A stretch of DNA of 40,061 bases. Source: Bacillota bacterium (lineage in GTDB: Bacteria > Eremiobacterota > SpSt-956 > JAKJGF01). The first letter of the stretch is position 1. Each line of letters starts with the position of its first letter. The stretch covers positions 1 to 40,061 of the forward strand of contig JAKPQU010000163.1 in assembly GCA_029555925.1 (NCBI GenBank), in the 5' to 3' direction. Shown here piece by piece: positions 22,816 to 31,391 of the stretch. The notes below the pieces were generated by a model. The model searched no databases, had not been told where the DNA came from, and was given only the letters and a program-made list of their open reading frames with translations. The position numbers and the translations under genes are program-made.

Positions 22816-22876
22816 AGTCGTGATGAATGATGCGTAATTCCGTGGAGAAGTCCTGCGCGTGACGCGTCACGTCCTG
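22816..22876. repeat. Heptamer repeats upstream of pncB
   Basis: GTGATGAATGATGCGTAATT at about 22819 and GCGCGTGACGCGTCACGTCC at about 22855. The second is itself palindromic (GTGACGCGTCAC). The two sides can also pair in part. Between divergent pncB and the metallopeptidase. Confidence 0.7.
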
Positions 22877-22988
22877 TATAATTTCTGAATAAAACAAAAA
22901 AATCCTTTGTACCGTCCTTTAAACTCTGATTGTTGATTTTATCATAACCCTGATAGAAAATTGAAGTATTTTCTAATATTCTCTTTTC

Positions 22989-22997
22989 TGGTATAAT
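22989..22997 (+). promoter_or_regulatory. Extended -10 promoter for the metallopeptidase
   Basis: TGGTATAAT (extended -10) about 48 nt before the TTG start at 23045. The -35 region is poor, as expected for this promoter class. Confidence 0.5.
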
Positions 22998-23044
22998 ATC
23001 TTTCACCAGAGGTTAAATAAAATTTTTATAATGGGGGGATAATT

Positions 23045-24580
23045 TTGACTCCGGAATTTACTGGTGAACAGGAAGTCTCAGTTTATTTAAAGGAAATAGA
23101 AGATAAACTTTACAGCCTTTCCGTAAAGAAAGCTCTCTCTTACAGAAACCAGTTTCTAGGAGAAAACCACATCAGTCCTTTTATGATTGACAGGGAAAGG
23201 AATGATTTACTCCTCAGGCCGGAACTATATGAGACCCTTATGGCATGGAAAAATAAAAGTAAAGATAAATTACTCCGGAGAAAAGTTGATCTTCTGGCAA
23301 GAGAAATACTTAAAGCAAAGGTTGCTTATGAGCCGGAGATATTCAGACTTACCAATAAAATTAATAAAAAGATACAGTCTTTTACTCCTAACCTCAATGG
23401 CACCGATATGACAAGAAATCAGCTGGATGATATCATAAGAAAAAGTCCTGACAGAAATCTGAGAGAAAGAGCATGGTGGGCAGAAATAAGTTTCGGTGAA
23501 CAGATTGAACGGGAAGTAATAACACTGATAAAATTAAGAAATCAGAAAGCCAGAGAACTCGGCTACAATCATTACGGTGAAATGTGTCTTATCCTTGAAG
23601 ATATAAATCAGGATAAGCTTTTTCTGTTATTCAGAGATATATTGAAACATACGGACAATATCTGGAAAAATACAATAAATAACTGTAAAGAAGCTTTGTC
23701 TATAGATACAGTCTATCCATGGGATATGAAATATTATGAATATAAATATTTGAATGCTATATCTGATAATTATTTCCCGAAAGACGAAATAATTGAAAAT
23801 TTCAGAAAATTTCTGGAACATTTCAATATGGATCTGAATAAACTGCCGATACAGGTAAATTATCAGGATATTCCTCACGGAGGAATCTGTATCGTCATAG
23901 AGATAGGCAAAGATATCAGAGTACTTACAAATCCAGGTGATGGTCACAGGTGGTATAAGATAATGTTTCATGAACTTGGCCATGCTCTCCATGCCAGTCT
24001 TATATCCAGTGATTCCTATATAATTTCTTCGGGAGATCCCGATTTTTTCTGGGAAGGCATGGCATGTGTCATACAGCAGATAACTTCCGAAAGGGAATGG
24101 CTCAGGGATCATTTTGATCTTCCTGAAAAGGTTATAAAAGAATTTATACTTCAGGAGAGAACAAAGAGTTATCACTGGTACAGAAAGATTATAAGTGACT
24201 TTTTCTTTGAAGTTTCCCTCTACCAGAGGCCTGAAGGAGATTTAAACAGGAGATTTCGGGAATATGCCTATGACAATCTGTTTATAGAAATTCCTACAGG
24301 GATTATATGGCCTCATGATTCTATTTATATTACCCATCCTTTTTATATACAGAATTATCTCCTTGCAGATATAATAGCCTATCATATTATTCACTACTAT
24401 AAAGAAAAATATACGTCTATTTTTCACAGGGATTTCCTGAATTATCTCAAAACAAATTATTTTGAAGAGGGCGCCATGATAAGATGGGATAAAAAAATAA
24501 AAATAGGAACAGGAAAAGAACTCTCGGCAGATAGTTTGTTGAAAGAACTTTCCCCTGTGGCAGTGCCGGTAAAGAAGTAA
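23045..24580 (+). CDS. M3-like zinc metallopeptidase (oligoendopeptidase type)
   Basis: A 511-aa gluzincin peptidase, probably cytosolic and acting on peptides. The zinc site is HELGH at 309-313, and a third ligand is likely E337 in FFWEGMA. The helical body (residues 1-300) matches the M2/M3 peptidase fold, and ITHPFYIQNYLLADI near the C-terminus is a typical late M3/M2 helix. Start TTG is chosen because GGGGGGA lies 7-8 nt upstream and no ATG follows until residue 47. No signal peptide. It converges with the histidine kinase gene, 9 nt apart. Confidence 0.88.
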   Translation: MTPEFTGEQEVSVYLKEIEDKLYSLSVKKALSYRNQFLGENHISPFMIDRERNDLLLRPELYETLMAWKNKSKDKLLRRKVDLLAREILKAKVAYEPEIFRLTNKINKKIQSFTPNLNGTDMTRNQLDDIIRKSPDRNLRERAWWAEISFGEQIEREVITLIKLRNQKARELGYNHYGEMCLILEDINQDKLFLLFRDILKHTDNIWKNTINNCKEALSIDTVYPWDMKYYEYKYLNAISDNYFPKDEIIENFRKFLEHFNMDLNKLPIQVNYQDIPHGGICIVIEIGKDIRVLTNPGDGHRWYKIMFHELGHALHASLISSDSYIISSGDPDFFWEGMACVIQQITSEREWLRDHFDLPEKVIKEFILQERTKSYHWYRKIISDFFFEVSLYQRPEGDLNRRFREYAYDNLFIEIPTGIIWPHDSIYITHPFYIQNYLLADIIAYHIIHYYKEKYTSIFHRDFLNYLKTNYFEEGAMIRWDKKIKIGTGKELSADSLLKELSPVAVPVKK

Positions 24581-24589
24581 TGTTTTTAT

Positions 24590-25708
24590 TTACTCCAACC
24601 CGTTTAATGGTATGGTAAATACAAAAGTAGTACCTTCTCCCGGTCTAGTTTCAAAGGTAATTTCTCCTCTGTGACTTTCTATTATCTGTTTTACGATAGC
24701 CATACCAAGACCTGTTCCCCCTACTGTATGCTTTGTAACAAAGGGCTCAAAGATTTTTTCTCTTATATCTTCAGGTATGCCGCATCCGTTATCTGTAATT
24801 GAAAAACGGGCTTTATCTTCCTGTTTTTCAATTTTCAGAGTAATCTTTTTTTCCTGTTTTTTACCTTTGAGTGCTTCTATGGAATTTCTTATAAGATTTA
24901 CAATTACCCGTTCCAGTTTTTTTCTGTCTGCCATTATATCCATGTCAAAAAGACTTTCCACTTCGAAGATAATATTATTATCTTTTAATTTATTTGCCAG
25001 CAATCCTCTGACTTTAAGTATCAGATCTGAAATGGAAATATTTTGAATATCAAGATCCTTCTTCCCCTTTGAAAAATCCAGAACTTCCCTTATGAGAGCA
25101 TTCAGTTCTTCTACTGCATCATTTATAATATCCACACATTCGGCTACTATGTCATCTTTTGATGTTTCTTTTATGAGATTCGTAATGTTTTCAATAGATG
25201 CCAGGGGATTTTTGAAATCATGAATTATCATATTGGCAGCAAGGCCAATAGCTGCAATTTTCTCTTTTTCCAGATATTTTTTGTAATTTTCCGCATTTTC
25301 TATAATATTTGTGGCAGCTTTCAGATATAGCTGGAATGTTTTATCATGTTCTTCAGGTATTTCTTTTAAGTCTGTTCTGATAAATAATAAAAATCTGTTT
25401 GGTTTCTTCGTTACAAGTGTATATACAAGCTTTCCCTCTATATATTGTTTTTCTTTATCAGGATCTATCAGAGGAGATAATTTTTTTAATATCTCCTGGA
25501 TTTTTTCATTACTGTAAGAACCGCTGTTAACCTGGGGGTAAAACCTGGTTCTCTTTTTCTTAACTAAAAAAGCACTCCCTGTATTTGTGAGGATTAATGT
25601 ATGTTTTAACAGAGTCAGCAGAAATTTTCCTGCATCCGAAATATCTATTCCGTTGAGTGAAGAAATTGATTTCAATATTTGTTGAAGGCTTTTTATCTCC
25701 TTATCCAC
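24590..25708 (-). CDS. Sensor histidine kinase, cytosolic
   Basis: A 372-aa kinase without membrane segments. Residues about 1-140 resemble a GAF-like sensor domain. The HisKA helix has MIIHDFKNPLASIENI with phospho-acceptor H163. The HATPase_c domain (about 260-372) shows the N box NLIRNSIEAL, the G1 box DNGCGIPE, an F box FEPFVTKH and the G2 box GGTGLGMAI. The start is GTG with only weak ribosome-site character. It lies 160 nt downstream of a receiver-kinase gene on the same strand, so the two likely form one signalling module. Confidence 0.9.
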   Translation of the reverse strand: MDKEIKSLQQILKSISSLNGIDISDAGKFLLTLLKHTLILTNTGSAFLVKKKRTRFYPQVNSGSYSNEKIQEILKKLSPLIDPDKEKQYIEGKLVYTLVTKKPNRFLLFIRTDLKEIPEEHDKTFQLYLKAATNIIENAENYKKYLEKEKIAAIGLAANMIIHDFKNPLASIENITNLIKETSKDDIVAECVDIINDAVEELNALIREVLDFSKGKKDLDIQNISISDLILKVRGLLANKLKDNNIIFEVESLFDMDIMADRKKLERVIVNLIRNSIEALKGKKQEKKITLKIEKQEDKARFSITDNGCGIPEDIREKIFEPFVTKHTVGGTGLGMAIVKQIIESHRGEITFETRPGEGTTFVFTIPLNGLE

Positions 25709-25868
25709 CTTATATTTTTTATGAAATATTTATTGGTTTTAATAAATAAATTATCAATAAAAATTTCAAAGGGATGCCTTTCTTCATCCACTGAGTTTTC
25801 AGAAATTTTATAGTATATATTTTCTTATACTTTCTATTTTTGTAAAAAAAATCCTCCAATTACTGAGG

Positions 25869-26996
25869 CTATGTTTCTTTTACAGGTAAATATATATGGA
25901 AGTTACTGCCTTTCCCGTAAATACTTTCAGCACCTATTATACCTTCATGATTTTTAATTATGCCATAGGAAGTGGAAAGCCCCAGTCCCACTCCTACAGT
26001 GTTTTTTGTTGTGAAAAAGGGGAGGAAAATATTTTCAAGATCGTCTTCCTTTATGCCTTTACCCGTATCTGAGATAGAAATGCAAACATATATGTCATGG
26101 AGTTTAGAGATTTTACTTTTCAATATTTCAGGAATAGCTGTTCTGCAGGTCTTTATTGTAATTTTACCGCCATGCTCCATAGCCTCTCTTGCATTTATGA
26201 GTATATTCAGAAAGGACTGAAAAAGTAATTTCCCGTCTCCGAATATTTTTTCTTCGCTGTTTTCAACATGTAATTCTATTTCTATGACCGGCTCTTTAGG
26301 ATAACTTTCAGTGAAAAATTCAACAACTTTTTCCAGGAAATTTTGAATTTCCAGATTTACAGGCATAACCTTTTTATTTTCCGCAAAATCAAGCAGCTGT
26401 TTTATGAGATATTTCATTCTCGTAGTGGAATTCATTATTTTTTCAATATATTCTTTCTCTCTTCCTTCTATAGTGCTGTGTAATATCTCGCTGTAGCAGA
26501 ATATAACACTGAGGAGATTGTTGAAATTATGGGCCATGCCTTCGGCAAGTATGCCTAAAGATGCTATTTTCTGGGCTTCCATGAGCACCTTCTGATAGCT
26601 TATATTTTCTTCATGCATCCTCCTGAGATTTAGCTGTGTTTTTACCCTTGCCAGTACTTCTGCACTGTTAAATGGTTTTGTTATGTAATCTACTGCCCCT
26701 AAAGACAATCCTCTTACTTTATCCGTGGTTTCTGTCATGGCCGTTATAAATATAACAGGAATATCTTTTATTTCTTCATTGGCTTTAAGCATTTCACATA
26801 CTTCATAACCATCCTTTACGGGCATCATAATATCCAGCAATATTAAATCAGGTTTCTCGGACACTGCCAGGTTATAACCATCATTGCCGTTTTTTGCTTC
26901 CAGAACCCTGTAATTCTCTTTTGTTAAAGATTTGGCCAGAAGTTTTATGTTTATAAGATTATCATCTACTATAAGCACACATGGAGGAGAATGCAT
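25869..26996 (-). CDS. Receiver-histidine kinase hybrid
   Basis: 375 aa with the receiver first. Residues 5-122 are a response-regulator receiver: D11/D12, phospho-acceptor D55 in LILLDIMMPVKDG, T85 and K107 in YITKPF. A short linker leads to a HisKA-like helix GMAHNFNNLLSVI with H156, then HATPase_c (about 255-375) with NILINAREAM, SDTGKGI, FLPFFTTK and GVGLGLSTSYGI. This order fits a kinase controlled by phosphorylation of its own receiver. AAGGAGG precedes the ATG. The first codons and leader are duplicated at 28403-28585. Confidence 0.92.
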   Translation of the reverse strand: MHSPPCVLIVDDNLINIKLLAKSLTKENYRVLEAKNGNDGYNLAVSEKPDLILLDIMMPVKDGYEVCEMLKANEEIKDIPVIFITAMTETTDKVRGLSLGAVDYITKPFNSAEVLARVKTQLNLRRMHEENISYQKVLMEAQKIASLGILAEGMAHNFNNLLSVIFCYSEILHSTIEGREKEYIEKIMNSTTRMKYLIKQLLDFAENKKVMPVNLEIQNFLEKVVEFFTESYPKEPVIEIELHVENSEEKIFGDGKLLFQSFLNILINAREAMEHGGKITIKTCRTAIPEILKSKISKLHDIYVCISISDTGKGIKEDDLENIFLPFFTTKNTVGVGLGLSTSYGIIKNHEGIIGAESIYGKGSNFHIYLPVKET

Positions 26997-27157
26997 TTAA
27001 TTCCTCCTTGAAGTTTTTACTATGAATTTTTATATATAATAGCAGATTACGTTTAAGTAAACAAGGAGGTGGTAAAATAAATTGACTTTTTGAGGAGAAT
27101 TTGATAATATTAAATTGTGGGAAATTGTATAATTGGTAATTTTATATAAATTTATTG
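26977..27157. repeat. 181-bp direct repeat, copy 1 (kinase leader)
   Basis: Covers the first six codons of the receiver-kinase, its ribosome site and upstream region. It matches 28403-28585 in the same orientation at most positions, with small indels. Shared landmarks: ACACATGGAGGAGAATGCAT, TAGCAGATTACGTTTAAGTA and AAAATAAATTGACTTTTTG. Confidence 0.88.
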
Positions 27158-27182
27158 TATGTATGTGGGCAAAACAATAAAA

Positions 27183-27286
27183 CTATGCTTTCGCACTTTT
27201 TTATAAAACCTTTGATTTTATTGACTTCAGTTAAAACATAAAACCTAATAAATTCAAGGCTTTTTCTGAAATCTGCGAAAGTATAG
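27183..27286. repeat. Short inverted repeat before the nuclease fragment
   Basis: CTATGCTTTCGCAC at 27183-27196 and CTGCGAAAGTATAG at 27273-27286 are reverse complementary at 12 of 14 positions. They enclose 76 nt with no gene. They may mark an old insertion or be a regulatory structure. Confidence 0.5.
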
Positions 27287-27287
27287 A

Positions 27288-27923
27288 ATGATAGATCCTG
27301 AAAATTTTATCTCTCTATTATATTATTTTGGCCTGTTAACCATAGACACTCAATTCAGAGGAACATTATTACTGACCATACCAAATGAAGTAATAAAACA
27401 GTTGTATTATGAATATATAAGAGAAGGTTACAGAGATACAAAGATATTCAATATAGATTTATATAAGCTTGGAAATTTATTCAGTGAAATGGCTTATACC
27501 GGAAAATGGGAAGATTTATTTCTCTATCTTTCTTCTGAAATGAATAAACAGACCTCTTTACGCGATTATATAAATGGAGAAAAAGCTATTCAGACCTTTA
27601 TAAGAGTCTATCTGAATGTATCCAATTATTATATAACTAAAAGCGAGCAGGAATTGAATAAAGGATATGGAGATATAGTATTAATACCGAATTTATTGCA
27701 GTATCCTGATATAAGTTTTTCATATATAATAGAAGTAAAATATATGAGTGTAACAGAATACAGTGAAAAGAAGTTAGAAGATAAAATTAATGAAGCCAGA
27801 AAAGAATTGAAACAATATGAAGAGGATGATGCATTTTGGAAGTTTAAAGGCAGGACTGACTTACTGAAGATAATACTTGTGTTCTGCGGCGTTGAGTTGA
27901 AATATAAAGAATTGTTTCTTTGA
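27288..27923 (+). pseudogene. C-terminal fragment of an AAA-ATPase-like/PD-(D/E)XK protein
   Basis: 211 aa. It matches only the C-terminal half of the family in which an AAA-ATPase-like domain (AAA-ATPase_like, DUF1703 group) is followed by a PD-(D/E)XK nuclease-like domain. Visible nuclease motif: GYGDIVLIPN with Asp, then YIIEVKY giving the E-x-K. FISLLYYFGLLTI and DLLKIILVFCGVELKYKE are also typical. The usual 300-residue ATPase part is missing; a stop lies 21 nt upstream of the ATG and no ribosome site is evident. Most likely a truncated remnant inside the 181-bp repeat pair. Confidence 0.75.
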
Positions 27924-28010
27924 CATTATGAGTAACATAAATCCCTATATTGACTGAGGAAGGTTTAATTAATAAGATTGAACCATTGTATTAATAAATG
28001 GGTGGATTTT

Positions 28011-28253
28011 ATGAGGAAAATGTCCTGCATGCTAGGAGTTATTGAAGGGGAATATCTAAAGGATTATAGAATAAAAGTGAAATTCAGTAATGGTTTGATA
28101 AAAGAAGTAGATTGCGAGAACTATATTGATGGAGGTATATTTGAACCGCTGAAAGATATGGAAATGTTTAAAAGATTTTTTGTAGATGGCTGGACAATTT
28201 CATGGCCAAATGGAGCGTATATCGCGCCAGATACATTATATGATGAAGGTTAG
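28011..28253 (+). CDS. DUF2442-family protein
   Basis: About 80 aa from ATG 28011 (an upstream TTG at 27978 is possible but has no ribosome site). The pattern KVKFSNGLIKEVD, GGIFEPLKDMEMFKRF, VDGWTISWPNGAYIAPDTLY is diagnostic for DUF2442, small proteins often paired with toxin-like or DUF4160 genes. Function unknown. It appears intact. It may form a two-gene unit with the broken ORF that follows at 28298. Confidence 0.8.
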   Translation: MRKMSCMLGVIEGEYLKDYRIKVKFSNGLIKEVDCENYIDGGIFEPLKDMEMFKRFFVDGWTISWPNGAYIAPDTLYDEG

Positions 28254-28297
28254 TCTTATGATAATCCGGGATAAAGAAATATATGGAGGCAGATATT

Positions 28298-28437
28298 ATG
28301 AAAAATATAATTATTGCCGGACAGGCGGATTTGCAGCAGAATTAACTCAATACATTAAAGATAATCAGAATAAATTGGAAAATTTTGAATATAAAATTAA
28401 AGACACATGGAGGAGAATGCATGTAATTCCTCCTTGA
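28298..28437 (+). pseudogene. Broken small gene after DUF2442
   Basis: ATG 28298 has a good TGGAGG site 8 nt upstream and reads MKNIIIAGQADLQQN, then a stop at 28345. Another frame continues without stop as ELTQYIKDNQNKLENFEYKI until it enters the 181-bp repeat at 28403. The gene thus looks frameshifted and then truncated at the repeat boundary. No family recognised. Confidence 0.45.
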
Positions 28438-28585
28438 AGTTTTTTATTATGAATTTTTCTATATAATAGCAGATTACGTTTAAGTAAACAAGAACCTGTT
28501 AAAATAAATTGACTTTTTGGGGTGTTTTTGATATTATAAAATTGTGATAAATTGTATAATTAGTAGATTTCTATAGGTTTATTTG
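28403..28585. repeat. 181-bp direct repeat, copy 2
   Basis: Second copy of the receiver-kinase leader. On the minus strand it retains ATG-CAT-TCT-CCT-CCA-TGT, the first six codons, then runs into unrelated sequence. It closes the 1.25-kb segment holding the nuclease fragment and the DUF2442 gene. Confidence 0.88.
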
Positions 28586-28635
28586 CATTAGCCAGCTATT
28601 ATCTGACAAATATATATGGTTTGAAAGAACTATAT

Positions 28636-28743
28636 TATACTTAATTTTGAAGACAATTGCATCATGAAAATACCATGGAAAATTTTATCATTGTTTGTAT
28701 TTTGACTGAATTTTTTATGCAATTATCTATGCATAAGAGTATA
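28636..28743. repeat. 108-bp dispersed repeat, copy 2
   Basis: Partner of 5567-5674, same length and orientation, with few substitutions. See that entry. Confidence 0.8.
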
Positions 28744-28895
28744 TTTTATAGGTATTAAGCCATTTGGTGTCTTGAAATCAGTATTTTGGACTATAGTTTA
28801 TTATTATAAGGTTAGGTATAATAAATATGTTGTTATATGTAAGAGAGGAGGTTTTGTAGATTATACGTTATTTTGATTTAAGTCCTACATAAAAT

Positions 28896-29030
28896 GGCCA
28901 AAGCCGGTTCTATCTTTGTTTAAATATTGCCTTTGTAAATGAAATGAAAGTACTCTGTCACAAAATGGGGATTGATATATGGGAATTTGTTGATATTGCT
29001 TCTAAAAGAACGTTTGTTTTCATTCTCTAA
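28896..29030 (+). pseudogene. Remnant of a UDP-sugar 6-dehydrogenase
   Basis: An in-frame stretch reads LNIAFVNEMKVLCHKMGIDI and then WEFVDIASKRTFVF before a stop at 29028. This is the conserved core helix of the UDP-glucose/UDP-N-acetylhexosamine dehydrogenase family (WecC/WbpA/UDP-GlcA DH type), just before the usual G-L-G-G-H-C-I-P motif, which is absent. Both ends of the gene are gone. It directly precedes a Gfo/Idh gene, the usual neighbour of such a dehydrogenase. Confidence 0.7.
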
Positions 29031-29247
29031 ATAACTCAGTGACGGGAGAAATATATTATATCTTTTTTACCTGTTCAGGTAATTAGGATTTTTTTATTTA
29101 GAAATAGATAAATATATAGTTGTAAGCAATTCAATTGTTTATTTTCTGATAAAGTGTTCTTGTATATGGGATAATATATATTTACGATTTTATTTTAGAA
29201 TCTAAATAAGAAAAATTTTAGATATTTTAGGAAAGGAGAAGTTAAAA

Positions 29248-29589
29248 GTGAATATTGGTATTATAGGTTATGGATACTGGGGACCTAATCTATTGAGAAA
29301 CTTCTTTAATACTAAATCAATAAATGTTACCCATATTTGTGACCTGGATAATAAAATTTTAGAAAGAGCATTGAAAATTTATCCCAACTTAATCACTACA
29401 AACAATTATAATGATATTACTAATTCAAAGGATATAGATGCAGTGGCTATTGCTACACCGGTAAATTCTCATTATGATATAGCTAAAAATGCCTTGAATA
29501 AAAGTAAGCATATTTTTATAGAAAAACCTTTTACTTCCTCTTTAAAACATGCAGAAGATTTAATCGAAATAGCGGAAAAAAAAAGTTAA
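29248..29589 (+). CDS. Gfo/Idh/MocA oxidoreductase, N-terminal part (frameshifted)
   Basis: 113 aa of NAD-binding domain: IGIIGYGYWGPNLLRNF with the GxGxxG-type fold, then CDLDNKILERA and the catalytic-loop FIEKPFTS. The start is GTG after AAAGGAGAA. The frame closes at a TAA immediately after an A9 run (29576-29584). One extra A would join it to 29595-30248 and give a normal 333-aa protein. The family oxidises nucleotide sugars; the WlbA/WbpB subgroup works on UDP-GlcNAc uronate. Confidence 0.85.
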   Translation: MNIGIIGYGYWGPNLLRNFFNTKSINVTHICDLDNKILERALKIYPNLITTNNYNDITNSKDIDAVAIATPVNSHYDIAKNALNKSKHIFIEKPFTSSLKHAEDLIEIAEKKS

Positions 29590-29594
29590 TTATT

Positions 29595-30248
29595 ATGGTA
29601 GATCATACGTTTCTTTTTACAGGTGCTGTCAGGAAAATTAAAGAACTTATAGATAAAGATCTTCTGGGTAATATTTATTACTATGATTCTACAAGAATAA
29701 ACCTGGGACTTTTTCAGCATGATATAAATGTTATATGGGATTTAGCCCCTCATGATTTTGCCATAATGGATTATGTAATAAAAGATAAACCAGTAGCAGT
29801 ATCGGCCTATGGTAAAGATCATTTTGCCAGGGGACTTGAAGATATTGCCTATATAAATGTTTATTTTACCGGTAATATGATAGCTCATTTCAGCGTTAAC
29901 TGGCTTTCTCCTGTTAAAATACGGTCAACTCTTATAGGTGGAGATAAAAAGATGTTAATATGGAACGATCTTGAAGGAGATGAAAAAATAAAAATATATG
30001 ATAAAGGTGTTGAAATTAAAAATAGAGAAAGTATATATAATTTATTGGTATCTTATCGTTCCGGCGATATGTACTCTCCAAAGATAGACAATACAGAAGC
30101 ATTAAAACTGGAAGCTGAATATTTTGTTGATTGTGTATTGAGTAATAAGAAACCATTTAATGACGGATATTCAGGCTTGAAAATTGTGAAAATGCTTGAA
30201 GCATGTGATTTATCAATAAAAAATAATGGAAAGGTTGTAAATTTATAA
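29595..30248 (+). CDS. Gfo/Idh/MocA oxidoreductase, C-terminal part (frameshifted)
   Basis: 217 aa, starting inside the domain: MVDHTFLFTGAVRKIKELID continues naturally from the previous fragment's AEKK. NLGLFQHDINVIWDLAPHD is characteristic of sugar-cluster members of the family, and the C-terminal alpha/beta domain is complete. There is no ribosome site before the Met at 29595, so it should be expressed only if ribosome or polymerase slippage on the A9 tract restores the frame, or if the split is a sequence error. Confidence 0.85.
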   Translation: MVDHTFLFTGAVRKIKELIDKDLLGNIYYYDSTRINLGLFQHDINVIWDLAPHDFAIMDYVIKDKPVAVSAYGKDHFARGLEDIAYINVYFTGNMIAHFSVNWLSPVKIRSTLIGGDKKMLIWNDLEGDEKIKIYDKGVEIKNRESIYNLLVSYRSGDMYSPKIDNTEALKLEAEYFVDCVLSNKKPFNDGYSGLKIVKMLEACDLSIKNNGKVVNL

Positions 30249-30287
30249 GTTGAATAAATACTTATAAGTTTTACTTAAAGTTTATTT

Positions 30288-31391
30288 ATGGAAGTAAAAT
30301 TTTTGGATTTAAAGGCTCAGTATTTAGCCATAAAAGATGAAATTGATAAAGCCATAGAAGATGTTATTGATAAAATGGCCTTTTCGGGAGGACCGTTTGT
30401 AAGGAATTTTGAAGAAGATTTTGCTAAAGTACATAATGCAACATATTGTATAGGAGTTAATTCTGGAACTTCTGCTTTACATATAGTTTTAATGGGACTT
30501 AATATAGGTTATAATGATGAAGTTATTGTTCCAGCCAATACATTTTTTGCCACCCCTGAAGCTGTGAGCCTGACAGGTTCTAAACCTGTTTTTGTCGATT
30601 CTGAAGAAAACTATTACAATATAGATCCTGATAAGATAGAACAGGCTATCACATGTAAAACAAAAGCCATTATTGCTGTCAACCTTTATGGTCAGCCTGC
30701 TCAATTAGATAAAATTAAAGAAATTTCAAATGAATATAATTTATATTTAATTGAGGATTGTGCACAATCTCATATCGCTGAGTATAAAACAAAATTTGTC
30801 GGTACATCTGGCATTGCAGGGTGTTTTAGTTTTTATCCCGGTAAGAACCTTGGAGCTTATGGTGAAGGTGGTGCCGTTCTTACCAATAATGAGGAGCTTT
30901 ATAAAAGACTTATGGCTTTAAGGGACCATGGGTCATTAAAAAAATATTATCACGAATTAATTGGACATAATTATAGAATGGAAGGAATACAGGCAGCTAT
31001 ATTAAAAGTTAAATTAAAATATTTACATATGTGGACTGAGAAGAGAAGAAAAAATGCTTTTTTATATAGAAAATATTTAAAAGACATAAAAACTATAATA
31101 GTACCTTCTGAAATGGAAGAAGCAAAACATGTTTATCATCTTTTTGTAATAAGAGTTCCCGAAAGAGACAGATTGATTCAATATTTAAACGATAATAATA
31201 TACAAACTGGTATTCATTATCCTATTCCATGTCATCTTCAAAAAGCTTATGATTTTTTGAATTACAGGGAAGGTAATTTACCAGTATCTGAAAAATGTGC
31301 AAAAGAAATCTTATCTTTACCAATGTTCGCTGAATTAACAGAAGAGCAGATAGCCTTTGTAGCGGAAAAAATAAAGGAGTTTTACAGATGA
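30288..31391 (+). CDS. DegT/DnrJ/EryC1 aminotransferase 1
   Basis: A 367-aa PLP-dependent sugar aminotransferase that converts a keto sugar nucleotide to an amino sugar. PLP lysine K186 lies in FSFYPGKNLGAYGEGG. NSGTSALHIVLMGL, EDCAQSHIAEY and GHNYRMEGIQAAIL are family motifs. Coming right after a WlbA/WbpB-like oxidoreductase, it is best read as a WlbC/WbpE-type 3-aminotransferase. Its stop overlaps the next ATG (ATGA). Ribosome-site support before ATG 30288 is weak. Confidence 0.93.
   Translation: MEVKFLDLKAQYLAIKDEIDKAIEDVIDKMAFSGGPFVRNFEEDFAKVHNATYCIGVNSGTSALHIVLMGLNIGYNDEVIVPANTFFATPEAVSLTGSKPVFVDSEENYYNIDPDKIEQAITCKTKAIIAVNLYGQPAQLDKIKEISNEYNLYLIEDCAQSHIAEYKTKFVGTSGIAGCFSFYPGKNLGAYGEGGAVLTNNEELYKRLMALRDHGSLKKYYHELIGHNYRMEGIQAAILKVKLKYLHMWTEKRRKNAFLYRKYLKDIKTIIVPSEMEEAKHVYHLFVIRVPERDRLIQYLNDNNIQTGIHYPIPCHLQKAYDFLNYREGNLPVSEKCAKEILSLPMFAELTEEQIAFVAEKIKEFYR

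Larger units (their letters stand above)
28586..29247. other. Gene-poor scar before the sugar cluster
   Basis: 662 nt with no intact gene. It holds the second 108-bp dispersed repeat (28636-28743) and a nucleotide-sugar dehydrogenase remnant (28896-29030). A possible -10 TATAAT is at 28817. The rest is A+T-rich with no feature I can support. Confidence 0.75.

Noticed and set aside
22797..23006. 69-aa minus-strand reading frame
   Set aside because: It translates heptamer repeats and the promoter region of the metallopeptidase, and has no ribosome site or family resemblance.
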